Assembly: GCA_959347315.1 (NCBI GenBank)
Contig: OY365808.1
Coordinates: forward strand, 58,458,861-58,522,860
Direction of reading: 5' to 3'
DNA: 64,000 nt
From: Bimastos eiseni
Lineage: Eukaryota; Annelida; Clitellata; Crassiclitellata; Lumbricidae
Shown in pieces: positions 39,501 through 48,600 of this stretch (the first letter of the stretch is position 1; each line of letters opens with the position of its first letter). The notes beneath the pieces are model-generated. The model worked only from the letters and a program-made list of their open reading frames with translations. It did not search any database and was not told where the DNA came from. Both the position numbers and the translations under genes were made by a program.

Positions 39501-40244
39501 CGTGTGTCTGCCCCTTTAGCAATATAATAGGCCTACTACTTTCACACAGTTAGGCGGAAAGGAGAACATTGAATGTTCTAGGGATCTATCAGTTCTTTGA
39601 TGATGTTGTTGTTGCTGATGATGATGGTGGTGGTGATGATGATGACAATGACGATGATGATGACAGGTGAAGGACGTGAAGAAGAAAGACTTGATTCGAG
39701 TGAAGGTTGCTGAAGACAAAGACGCTTTCGACTTCATGGGATTGGCTCAGTTTGAAAACGATGTCCTACTTCGACAGAGCGACTCTTGGGTCAGTCATTT
39801 CAGCCATCGACTATTCATTAATTTATCAATGCATTTCTCTATTTATTTACTTATTTATTCTATTCATACTTATTTTTCAACGCATCCTTTTAGCCTCAGC
39901 TCGTCTCTTGTTGTCTGTTGTGTTTTCTTAAGGCGAGAGTCAAGTGGTTAGTATGCAGGACTGTACGTTCATCGAGAATGGGTCAAATCCCTGCCAGGAC
40001 AGAAATTTCCTTTTCGACATCTGTCTTACTTGACCGACTCTGCTATAGTGAGCCCACTGGCCATAGACCATGTCAGTGATTGGGAGACCAGACAGTGAGG
40101 GAGAGGCCTGTCATTGGTCCCCATATGCCGAGGCTAAGAATGAAGTGGCTAACACATCATACGGCCTCGTATACGAGGTTTAGAGACTAATCATTCTCCG
40201 ATTTCTTTCTGTATACATGTTGCTCTGGGTTTTTTCAGGTCTAA
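27445..40244 (+). CDS. CNBD2: CNBD2-like protein with two cyclic-nucleotide-binding domains (10 exons)
   Basis: I joined exons 27445-27586, 29236-29323, 30484-30698, 35588-35897, 36091-36222, 37076-37209, 37673-38421, 38944-39090, 39667-39789 and 40239-40244. All have GT-AG borders and compatible phases, giving 2,046 nt or 681 codons plus stop. The ATG at 27445 is the first in frame after a TGA at 27403. Residues 16-47 form a KPP...PWFRKRSRLFESL leader usual before such domains. The first domain spans about 48-185, with REGDQGDC, MYIILRGSVGIY and the phosphate-binding cassette FGDVALMSEDCIRTAS including its arginine (R166). The second spans about 230-380 and ends in VGDIEVL...TEVLILE. A basic, low-complexity C-terminal part follows. 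Such domains bind cAMP or cGMP; CNBD2 is linked to sperm and ciliary function in vertebrates (family knowledge). Exon 6 and the last exon are the least certain. The CNBD2 name rests on domain layout, not on an alignment. Confidence 0.8.
28430..28545. repeat. GAGACCAA-type tandem repeat in CNBD2-like intron 1
   Basis: Imperfect repeats of GACCAAGACCGA. A related stretch (AAGACCAAGTCCAAGACCGA) lies at 29080, so the two may mark the ends of one degenerate element. Confidence 0.7.
29236..29323 (+). CDS. CNBD2: CNBD2-like exon 2, start of first CNBD
   Basis: Acceptor GTCAACAG and donor GATTG|GTACGT. Encodes ILFDVIKNVAFLSCQ followed by the REGDQGD turn typical of beta strands 1-3 of a cyclic-nucleotide-binding domain. 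It ends two bases into a cysteine codon. Confidence 0.85.
30484..30698 (+). CDS. CNBD2: CNBD2-like exon 3, CNBD core with Ser/Thr-rich insert
   Basis: Acceptor TTGTTCCAG. Encodes MYIILRGSVGIY, then an acidic and Ser/Thr-rich stretch written largely in ACC/ACT codons (about residues 97-125), then LGERVAGLG. The donor CTAG|GTGCGT is weak, and 32 bases downstream the splice-donor-like minisatellite begins. The frame joins exon 4 as GLGEPSTFGD, which fixes this donor as the productive one. Confidence 0.85.
30731..35200. repeat. 12-bp minisatellite (GAGGTAAGGGGT), about 370 copies, in CNBD2-like intron 3
   Basis: Head-to-tail units of GAGGTAAGGGGT with recurrent variants: GGGAT for GGGGT, GAAGTAAGG, GGCGT, GAGGTGAGG and GAGGAAAGG. 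The array takes up most of the 4.9 kb intron between 30698 and 35588 and decays into degenerate units to about 35360. Because 12 is divisible by 3, the repeat stays open as (GEVR)n on plus and (PHPL)n on minus. Those frames are by-products, not genes. Confidence 0.97.
35365..35485. repeat. Perfect 42-bp inverted repeat with AT-rich loop
   Basis: Arms 35365-35406 and 35444-35485 are exact reverse complements over 42 bases. They enclose a 37-base loop ending in a TA run and are followed by another TA run. The structure lies between the 12-bp array and CNBD2-like exon 4. Confidence 0.95.
35588..35897 (+). CDS. CNBD2: CNBD2-like exon 4, phosphate-binding cassette
   Basis: Acceptor GGTTGCAG, donor CTCGC|GTAAGT. 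Encodes the phosphate-binding cassette FGDVALMSEDCIRTASVIV (residues 154-172; Asp replaces the usual Glu, the arginine is kept). It continues through the C-helix of the first domain into the start of the second, QGNPVDTIYFLLA. Confidence 0.9.
36091..36222 (+). CDS. CNBD2: CNBD2-like exon 5
   Basis: Acceptor TTCTTCGGCAG continues FLLA into GEVKVTVD, as expected for strands of the second domain. A polar linker follows. The donor AACAC|GTAATC is the last GT before an in-frame TAA and matches the phase of the proposed exon 6. Confidence 0.7.
37076..37209 (+). CDS. CNBD2: CNBD2-like exon 6 (inferred)
   Basis: Predicted because exons 5 and 7 do not share a phase. Acceptor TTACTTATACAG has a weak pyrimidine tract; donor CGTAG|GTAAGA is strong. 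In the only frame that fits both neighbours it reads a basic linker, then VEVCLLGINECVG, running into DIEVL of exon 7. This resembles the strand and glycine-rich turn before a phosphate-binding cassette. The 5' border is uncertain. Confidence 0.6.
37673..38421 (+). CDS. CNBD2: CNBD2-like exon 7, end of second CNBD and basic tail
   Basis: Acceptor TGTGTACTGCAG, donor ACAGAG|GTATCT. This longest exon encodes DIEVLMELTTYLQTSTCTQR, then TEVLILETRHFDRLF, the last strands and helix of the second domain. After that comes about 190 residues rich in Arg, Lys and Glu, including a Glu/Gly-rich stretch at 38200-38275. Coding is supported by 249 open codons and clean phase joins. Confidence 0.85.
38944..39090 (+). 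CDS. CNBD2: CNBD2-like exon 8
   Basis: Acceptor GTTCCTTTCAG, donor AAAAAG|GTCATG, 49 codons in phase 0. Encodes a strongly basic segment (VTRSKDKDRVHRQRS and onward) with no domain I recognise. Confidence 0.65.
39667..39789 (+). CDS. CNBD2: CNBD2-like exon 9
   Basis: Acceptor GATGACAG at the end of a GATGAT-rich tract, donor TCTTGG|GTCAGT. Encodes VKDVKKKDLIRVKVAEDKDA followed by FDFMGLAQFENDVLL. The 41 codons keep phase 0. Confidence 0.65.
39930..40195 (+). mobile_element. tRNA-derived SINE-like repeat in CNBD2-like intron 9
   Basis: GAGAGTCAAGTGGTTAGTAT resembles a Pol III A box and GGGTCAAATCCCT a B box, about 30 bases apart. A tRNA-unrelated body follows, part of which (CATATGCCGAGGCTAAGAA) recurs at 4721. 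Confidence 0.6.
40239..40244 (+). CDS. CNBD2: CNBD2-like last coding exon (short)
   Basis: After the acceptor GGTTTTTTCAG, phase 0 gives one valine codon and TAA. In another phase the same exon would add about 31 residues (SNWIESDQKTKKKRTADDF and onward), but no upstream donor with that phase was found. Confidence 0.45.
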   Translation, partial: V

Positions 40245-40409
40245 CTGGATCGAATCAGATCAGAAGACGAAGAAGAAAAGAACTGCGGACGATTTTAATG
40301 AAATCCTACTTTTTATGTCATCGTTTCGTGTTTAACTATTGTCATCTGATGAGTTGAAGACTCGTTTGACTCCTGAAGACAACACTTCTGCTTCTTTCAT
40401 GGAACAACA

Positions 40410-40745
40410 GAAATAGCAGGAGAAGGAGATGATGGCGGAGAAGAAGGAGGGAAAAAAGGAGGAGGAGAAAGATGGAAAGGGGTGAGATGGGTAGGAGAAG
40501 AAAAATTAGAGGAAGGAGGAATTTGTAGCTGAAGCATAAAGAGAGGAAGAGGAGGATTATGACGAGTAAGGGTATAGGAGGAGAAAGAAGAAGATGGCGC
40601 AGAGGAGAGATGAAGGCGAGATGTAGGCCTACATGTAACGGGAAACGGTGGAAAAAGTGCATGGAAGGAATGGATTGGGAAATTAGGGAGAAGGGTAGAA
40701 GAGGAGGAGGGGAGGAGGACAAGAAGGATTAGGAGGAGGAGAAGA
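40410..40745. repeat. Purine-rich tract downstream of the CNBD2-like gene
   Basis: The plus strand is mostly GAAGGAGGA-like words, similar in style to 10739-11360. It falls in the presumed 3' UTR. Confidence 0.85.
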
Positions 40746-41281
40746 CGATGGCTACAGTAAGAGAAATGACAAAATGACTTGATAAATGACCGAGGACAAC
40801 GGAGATCTTTATTCGTGCCCGTCGCCGCCAAATGCCTGACATCAGAAGCTGATGATGACGACGACGTTGGCCTATAGAGACAGTGAGTCAATCGGAAGTC
40901 GAAATTTGATTTATTACTTCCCTACGTTTAGGCATTGCATCATGAATATTCACGAGCATTGAATGTCCTCTTCTGATTGGGCAGGGATTTCTTGGAGAGC
41001 AATATCCACGTGTACTTTCGAAACATGCATCTGCTGAGCTTCACATAGAAGTAACCATGCAGAGAATGTCAATAACACAGTTTAAGTTGAATAGAATCTC
41101 GAATCCAATCATCGGGCACCAGTTCGATAATCATGTTGTGTGAGATAATTGACAGCAAAGACATTTCACAATAGTCCAGTAATAGGTACATGTATGTTAG
41201 CAATGGAATCAATATCAATGCGCAGGCCTAATAAGCTTACCAAGTCTGCAGTTTAAAATCAACGAAGCAACAAATTTAGTA

Positions 41282-41291
41282 AATAAATAAA
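41282..41291 (+). terminator. Possible polyadenylation signal of the CNBD2-like gene
   Basis: AATAAATAAA is the first AATAAA-type hexamer I see downstream of the CNBD2-like stop, about 1 kb away. If used, the 3' UTR would include the purine-rich tract at 40410-40745. Confidence 0.3.
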
Positions 41292-41486
41292 ATTAAAATA
41301 GCAAAATAATTCTTTAAAATGTTGTCCCTATTATACTGTTTTTGTTCTATGTTCATTAAGCTAAGTCACGCAGTTTAGCCTAGTAGGCCTAGGCTACCTA
41401 AATCCCACCGTACTAAATTCACGAAGCCTCTCCGGTCTGTAATAGGCTACGTAGGCCTATGCAGAAATATTTGCTAGTCGCACCCA

Positions 41487-41882
41487 GAAATTGCAATTCT
41501 GGACCATAATCTTTTTTCCGGAATTTCGGATTTTTTCTGTAAAATGCCAGAATTATTCCGGAATTGCCATTGTGAACGTACTGACCGACTCATTACTATA
41601 GATTTCCAACGTAACAGAACAAATTCAAATACAGTTTTTATGTCTCCTTAACTAGTCTATGCCAAACTACCCATGAAAGTAGCGTCGACGGTATCACAAA
41701 GTTAATATTCAGTGGCAATGGTCAAGGAAATTGATAAAGAATTACAAACTTAAAGAACAGAGACCACAGTCCACTGCAGTGTTAACGCATTCATAATGTT
41801 TTAAAAACTCCGGAAATTCAGAGTTTATAAAATACCGGAATTTCCGGAATTCTGGAAATCAGATATTCCGGAATTGCAAGCT
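41487..41882. mobile_element. MITE-like element between CTAGTCG(C/T)ACCCA repeats
   Basis: Inverted ends TTGCAATTCTGGA (41491-41503) and TCCGGAATTGCAA (41867-41879) differ at one base. The 13-bp direct repeats CTAGTCGCACCCA (41474-41486) and CTAGTCGTACCCA (41883-41895) flank the segment. The interior is rich in TTCCGGAATT words. Confidence 0.55.
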
Positions 41883-42024
41883 CTAGTCGTACCCATATCA
41901 ACTAGGCCTATTCTGCATCTTGTTTTCGAGGGATTTTAGTCTGTTCTTATTTGTCCTCTAAGTTTGTGGTTTGAACAGAAAATAGGAGCCTAAATCACGT
42001 GCAACTGTTGACAAGTTGGTTAGT

Positions 42025-42165
42025 TGCAGTTTAACGACACTGTGTGATAACATAGATCATCCTTTATCCAGGCTTGGGACTGGCCCTGCTGGATTGCAAG
42101 CAGTGTTAGAGTCAACTGGTGACAACGGTGGAATCAACTCTTTTAACTCCCTTCGAATATATAGG
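42025..42165 (+). repeat. Dispersed repeat, copy 2 (pair with 21045-21185)
   Basis: Contains GCAGTTTAACGACACTGTGT, then TCCTTTATCCAGGCTTGGGA and CTGGCCCTGCTGG, in register with the 21 kb copy. Confidence 0.6.
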
Positions 42166-42379
42166 CTACAGTTTATATGCAATTGAATTTCTAGCAATAG
42201 GAAACTGTGCATTCTATAACACGAGAGAACTAGTCTTCTGACAGGAAGACTAAACAGGAATCTGATTAATAGAATAACAGAAACGCAGATATGGAGTGTG
42301 GACTATGTGGATACTGACAGCTTAAACAAAGGCCGAACAGCGGTCGAGAGCTGTGGTGAAATATGATGATGTCGGAAAT

Positions 42380-42476
42380 ATGAACCTACCTAAACGGCAG
42401 AGAGAACCAGAAGACGATTTATTTGACAATTTGGACTCGTATTTCAATGACTCTGCATTGACCTTTCTGAATCAAG
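42380..42476 (+). CDS. Possible orphan first coding exon, function unknown
   Basis: An ATG at 42380 opens 32 codons (MNLPKRQREPEDDLFDNLDS, then YFNDSALTFLNQ) ending at a good donor, CAAG|GTAACG. The frame is closed upstream by a TAA at 42323. Composition is protein-like (a basic start, then an acidic/aromatic motif), unlike the shadow frames around it. No matching phase-1 exon is visible before TAF4 exon 1; a retrotransposon occupies 42840-43870. It could be the start of a broken or interleaved gene, or chance. Confidence 0.35.
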
Positions 42477-42839
42477 GTAACGTAGTGGAGAGAATAACAT
42501 GTGAAGCAAAACACCGTGTCCTATGCAAGGATACGATCGAGTGTCATATTCAACGTATTGGTGAATCTTAGAGTTTATGGGTGCGGTTTGCAAGTTAGAT
42601 GAGCTCCACGTGTCAGCCAATTAGGCCATCAGCGCTCGTGAATCAGCTGGTGCCCTGCGCTTGACTTTCACGTGGACGCGATCACGATTAGTAGGCCTAA
42701 CCTAGCGAATCGTTTAGGATCTATCATCTCTGGAAAATTGTCATGTGCAACATTCAAACTCTGTCTAAAATTTTAATTATTTTCTAAAAATCTTTAGAGC
42801 TACGCCTTGTATTGTCCTTCAATGTAACTTGCACTTGGC

Positions 42840-43870
42840 CTGCTTAGTTTGTTCCATATCACCAACTCAAATCTCCTCTGCCTGAACCCCTCCAAAACCG
42901 AATTCATTCTGATTGGCCTCCGTGAGCAACTGAAGAAAATTCCTGATCCCTTTATTTCTCTCAACCATGATTCTGCATCCACCCACAAATTCACTTCAAA
43001 TTCTTCTGTCCGCAACCTAGGCATAATCTTTGACCAAAACCTTAGCTTCGCTGATCACATCACCCATCTTTCTCGCTTTTGCTTCATGCACATCCGTGAT
43101 CTTCGTAGAATCCGCCCTATGCTTGACTTCAAAACAGCATCCACAATCAATAGTTCACGCTAAATTGGATTACTGTAATTCCCTTTTCCTAAATATAGAC
43201 ACCACCCAATTAAATCGCCTCCAAGCCATTCAGAATGCTCTCGCCCGTGCTGTCACCAAGACCCTAAAGCATCACCATATAACTCCTGTCCTCAAATCAC
43301 TCCACTGGCTCAAAATACCTGAACGGATCGAATATAAGGTCATTTCACTCACCTACAACACACTGCAATCATCACAGCCCACATATCTCCGTCAGTTGTT
43401 CACGATTCAGCCACAGCGTTCAACCCGTTCCTCTTCCACCCTCACACTACTTCGCCCTCCCGTCACATCATCACTCAAATTTGCAAATCGCTCCATAGCC
43501 ATTGCTGTCCCGCCTCTTTGCAACAAACTCCCTCCAGCATTAAGACAAATATCCGATCCGTCCTACGAATTTACATACAAGTCACCTCTAGCTATCTCCC
43601 CACAGCTTTTTCACTCACAACTCAAAGCACTGCTCTTTCACAAATCCTATCCTGATTCCTCCTCTTCCTCCTATCTCCCTCGCCGTTTCAACTCCAAACA
43701 CCATCCACCTTAGCCGTCTACCTGTCTGTCTGCCTGCCTAACTCTCTGGATTTTGACCCCCTGCCTATCGATTCTGTTTTGATTAAGCGCCTGTGAATAA
43801 GCTGGTTCCCGCGACTTCGCTTTAGTGGGCGCTGTAGAAATGCTGAGATTAAGATTACGATTACGATTAC
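42840..43870 (+). mobile_element. CR1/L2-like non-LTR retrotransposon, 3' part (dead)
   Basis: Reads as the end of a reverse transcriptase ORF: LNPSKTEFILIG, VRNLGIIFDQNLSFADHI, then after a frameshift near 43160 VHAKLDYCNSLFLN, LQAIQNALARAV, PVLKSLHWLKIPERIEYKV and PPLCNKLPPALR. A 3' UTR ending GGGCGCTGTAGAAATGCTG and a GATTAC microsatellite tail follow. The 5' end is truncated, so it is non-functional. Confidence 0.85.
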
Positions 43871-44555
43871 GAACTCATTATTAGGTCAGAAAAATGTAGT
43901 ATGGCCTACGGAGTGCTTGTGAAATAGACTCATATCCCATCGACCAATGCGACCATTGAGTTCTATTTTTTAGATACCAATTGATGCTAAATTCTGGGTT
44001 TATTAAGGGTGCGCGCGTAAAGCCATAAGAGCCTAGGCCCATAAACCAACTTGCCATGAAAAACTGACATAAAAACTAAGCACATTTAATTGCAACAAGA
44101 AGCTATAGGCTTACAAGCAAGTTGTTAATAAAATAATTTAGACATGCAGTGTGAAAGTTACATAAAGGCAAATCTTCGATTTAAATCCACAAGAAATCCA
44201 CAGTAGGCCCATGATAATTTCGCAATGCATTCATTATATAAGATTATCATATTTTTTACATTTGTGACATTACTTATCTTGGACGAATCGCCAAGTAAAG
44301 CGAAGGCGCAGCAATGTTTTAAAGCTATTCGTGTTTTAGTTTGCAAATTTCTCAGCTTTCACTTATTGCAACGATTAGCTTCCGGTTGTTTGAGTACAAA
44401 CAGTTCAACCATCTATATTATATTTTTATTGAGAAGTCAATAAACGATGGTTTGATTTCTAACTGATCAAATGCTTACTTATTTGTCATGACTCTGTAGT
44501 TCCTACCTGTCACCAGGCGGCTAAAACGACGCGCTTACCCAGAATTCTGTTGGCG

Positions 44556-44566
44556 GCGCATGCGCA
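44556..44566. promoter_or_regulatory. NRF-1-like palindrome upstream of TAF4
   Basis: GCGCATGCGCA lies 22 bases before the TAF4 ATG in a CpG-containing stretch without a TATA box. It matches the NRF-1 consensus, common in promoters of housekeeping genes such as general transcription factors. That it acts here is inference. Confidence 0.45.
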
Positions 44567-44588
44567 TAGCCTAAGCGAGCTCTGAAAA

Positions 44589-45695
44589 ATGGCTTCGAGC
44601 AGCAATCCGTTAGAAGAAATTTTGAATTCGGACGTTGCTGATAGTCCCTTTAGTGCCTTGGTTAGACCGATCGACGCTCCGATTGCTTCTCCTGCAGGTA
44701 GAGACTCGAATACAAACATTTTACAAACTCCGGATCGGTCTAATCACCTGTATGGCTCGGAGCCCGTGACTATCGGTCGTATTAATACTAGCAATGGAAA
44801 CGAGAGTCACTCTATGCTACAATCATCCGGGACCATACTACAAAATCACACGCTGTCCGTTATGCAGACTACGAAAGGCTTTAACAACGGCGCGTCAACC
44901 CCTCAGCTTACGTCTTTTGCAGTTCCGCAGTCGGTTACAAGCCTGGCTCGTGGCAATCTTAGCATTCAGACTAAAACAGAAACTAGCAGAAATTCGGCTG
45001 TTGTTTTGGCTCAATCGCCTTCCGATCAGTTCTCGGGTCTAAAAGGCTTTGCAGGCGGTCAGCAAGTCGTCGTGACTGTAGCGAATCCTGCTGCAGCAAG
45101 TGTAGCACAATCGTTAACAAACTATCTAAATACCACAAAGTTTAACAATCCGACAGTTACGCTTTCAAACGTTTCATCCACTGGATTATCGAGCGTCAGT
45201 TCAGATTCGAAACTTAATTTGTCTACCGAGCACAAACCGCTCGTCGTTACGAACGTTGGGAGTAATCTGGTGGTGCAGCCGCACGGAACTACGGGTCCGG
45301 TGCAGGTCATATCACAGCTTCAGCCGTCGCAGCATGTCCTCTCGAACGTTGTTTCAATGGCACAGGTAAAAACGGAAAATGTGACTTCTGCAGCGACGAC
45401 TAACTTGAAACAATTTGCGATGTCAGGACAGCAGAATCTGACGACGGGGCAGCAGAATGTGCAAATGATACAGTCGTCTCTTTCGCAGGGAGCGGTTGGC
45501 TTTCCTTCTCAGCACGTTCAGATAGTCAACCTGTCGGCGCAGAACGTCCATCGCGGCAACGTGACTGCGCCGGTTTCTAATCTGAGGACGCTGGCACCTC
45601 GCATCGCCGTCAACCAGCCGACAGGGGGGGTGCGGCTGCCGACGCAACAGCAGCAGCAGCAGAACCTGCAGACGATCAGGCCACAGGGTGTCATG
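44589..45695 (+). CDS. TAF4: TAF4 exon 1 (start codon, Q/S/T-rich region)
   Basis: The ATG at 44589 opens 369 codons (MASSSNPLEEIL...), low in charge and rich in Ser, Thr, Asn and Gln. They end in a short polyQ run and RPQGVM. Donor CATG|GTGGGT, phase 0. The Q-rich composition fits the activator-contact region of TAF4. Confidence 0.9.
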
Positions 45696-48600
45696 GTGGG
45701 TGTGATGATTCATTTCATTCCTATCACTTTCTTTCAATTGATGAGCAGATATTGTAAATACAGCTGATCCAACACAGATCAGTCGGGTGGAGGATTTTGC
45801 AATGCGCATGTCATTGGCCATGTATGTGTGGCTCAGCTTTCAGTGCTACACATGAAATAGTTTTTCTGTTCTAAAGAGAGCCACTCAGCAAATCATACGT
45901 TTGTGTCCAGAGCTTTGTTCGATCACTGCTGTCATGAGGTTCTTCAGTGGTGTTTTTGCGGTCATTGTGTTTGCACTTCAGGTGAACGTGAATTGTAGCT
46001 GAATGTTTGTCTGAGTACCTTTGTAGGGAAAGAGAGAGAGAGAGAGAGAGACACCTAATAAATAATAACAATAATAATATTCTCTTAAGGTCTGTATAAC
46101 TACTGTTATGATGATCTAATGGTCACTGCTAGGCCTAAGGGATTGCCTTATTCTGATACTAACACATCATTTGACACATACAAATAAGCAGGTTTACAAG
46201 GGCATCTGTGTGACTGAGTTGAATTTTAGCAACCTTTCATCTATAGGTGTAACTTCAAATTCCTTGTAAATGTGTTTTTATACAGCTTGTGTGACTGATT
46301 GGTTGAGAGGAGGAGGAACAATAGGTCATGTTAATATCCTACGTGGCACACCCTTCGTGAGTGCTGCAGTGTTGAGAGCATGTGTCAATCCTTGCTGCTT
46401 GATACCATCAATCGTTTTCCTATTGTCACTGTTTTGTGATATACCTAGTCTAAATGATAGCAATGCATTTCAAGTTGTTGTGATTTTTATTAGAAGGTTA
46501 GAAATCTTTTTATTTGTTGCACAAATAGCCTTATCCCATTTTAAAAAATTACATATTTACCTTTTGTCCAGGTAGTCAGTTGACCTGTTTGACAAATGAA
46601 TAGATTGCTAGACCTGTGATGCAGAGGGTGAGGATGGTTGAAGCCCTCGCTCAGCTGGTCACTGTTTAAGCACGGCCTACACTCACAATTGTATTGTGCA
46701 TAAAACTATATACGAAAACTACCAACAGGTCAAACTGAATTATCAACTGACTTACCAATTGAATTACTAGCGGGTCTAAGTAATACCTAGGAATCGGGTT
46801 TTGTTTTGCATTGTGCCTTGGTGGTCACGATATTTCCAGGTTCTTACTGAACAGCCCTGGATGTACTCAAATAACAGTTCTGTAATAGAACGTGAAACGA
46901 TGAAACATCTTATGAAGCTACTTTTATTGGCTGTGTTTGGAAGTTAATGAGTTCGTGGTAAAATAAGGCCATTTGAAGGGAAATTAAATTTTCAATCAAT
47001 TATTCCTGTTATCTTTGAGTGTTGTGTTTTAAGGATGAAAGTGTAATTTATATGAATATATGTATATATTATATATACAGGATGTAGTTGTGAAAGGTGA
47101 TCAAAATTGATCAGATTCTTATTATTCTTCAAGAGAGTATGCTGTCATCTAATGCCTTGTTCCTGTGCTTTATGACTCTATGTAGCAGGGTGTCTTCCAA
47201 ATCCCAATGTGCTTCTCTTCACTCGTCTGCCCGTGGATTATTGCTGGTCCCCCGCATGCACACTGCTATGACCCGAACAAGGAGCTTTGCTTATGTGGGT
47301 CCTTTTGGTTGTAACAGTCTCCCTCTTACCCTTTGGGTGCAGTTCTTTCCTCTGCTCAGTTTCGTAGGTGCTTAGGCTAATTCGTGCACTTCATTTTCTT
47401 GACGTCGGCATATCTGGGTAGATGGTCTCTGGTATTCACCTCTCACCATCCCATCTTTCCATGGATAGTGTATGGTCTGTGTGCTCATTACCAGTCGACT
47501 AGCGGTGGTTGGGGTGGAGTAGAACTCTCAAAACAAATTTCTGTCATGTTGGAGATTTGAACCCAAACCTATCAATAGACGACGATGGTTCAGCAGGCTA
47601 ACCACTCGACTTACACGCCCCATTCACATGGTGACAGACTGAACGTTGGGGTTCCTGGTTTGCTTTCACAATTTCTTATGCACCTGCATGACCTTCATCT
47701 GACAGCAGATGGTCGCTGATTGGGTCTGTTGGGTTAATTCATTAAGAAAGACTAAATATGACCTAATTTTGTGGACAGAAAGCATTGCATTAATCTCCAG
47801 TTGTTAATAGGTCTTTGGTGGCTGCCAAGGTTTCTTAACCAGCTGCTGTCAGATGATGATGACAGGCGTTGTTCTGTTTGTCAGGCATTCCTCTTTGATA
47901 CTTTTGTGACTGGTGGTGACGCTGTTGTCGTCTATCATCATCATACCAAGAATCTCGTCTTGACACATCGTATACATTCAGTGCCAGCAAATATTGCACT
48001 TGACATACACGTATTCTTGCGCCATTCATTGCAACCGTTGTTGGATGACTGATCTGAATCTTTGGCATTTCATTCCTAATTCTTTTCTCTCTTAAGGCTT
48101 TTTAAAACCGTTCACTTCAAAACTTCCGATCATTCCCTTCCACTTGCAGACCATTCGTAGTTTCACTTTTTGTTTCCATGACCCGTCAGGTCTTCACTGA
48201 ACTCCCCAACTGATGTAATATGCATGTTAATAGTGTTTGTTATATGTCTATACACCAAAGTGTGAATAGCAATTGGCTGGCTAAAGAATATTCTTACTTA
48301 CTTTCACCTGCATCTGTTTCTCTCTATATTATCTCTGTCTCAGAAAAAAATTCAGGTCAATTACTGTTAGTCAGCAGTAATTGACCCGATTGTAGTTTGT
48401 AATTTCAAGGACATTGGGGTTATACAGGAAATGTGATCTTTTCTTTACTAGGTAAATTGAGAGCTGTTGTGTTGTTACTTTTCAGGCTTCACCGATATCG
48501 TTTGGCTCGAACGTTCTTCCAGGCAACCTGGTTCTTGTGAAGAACGAACGAGGCCAGATGATCATGTTTCAGAACACACAACAGGTTGGCAACGCTTCAA

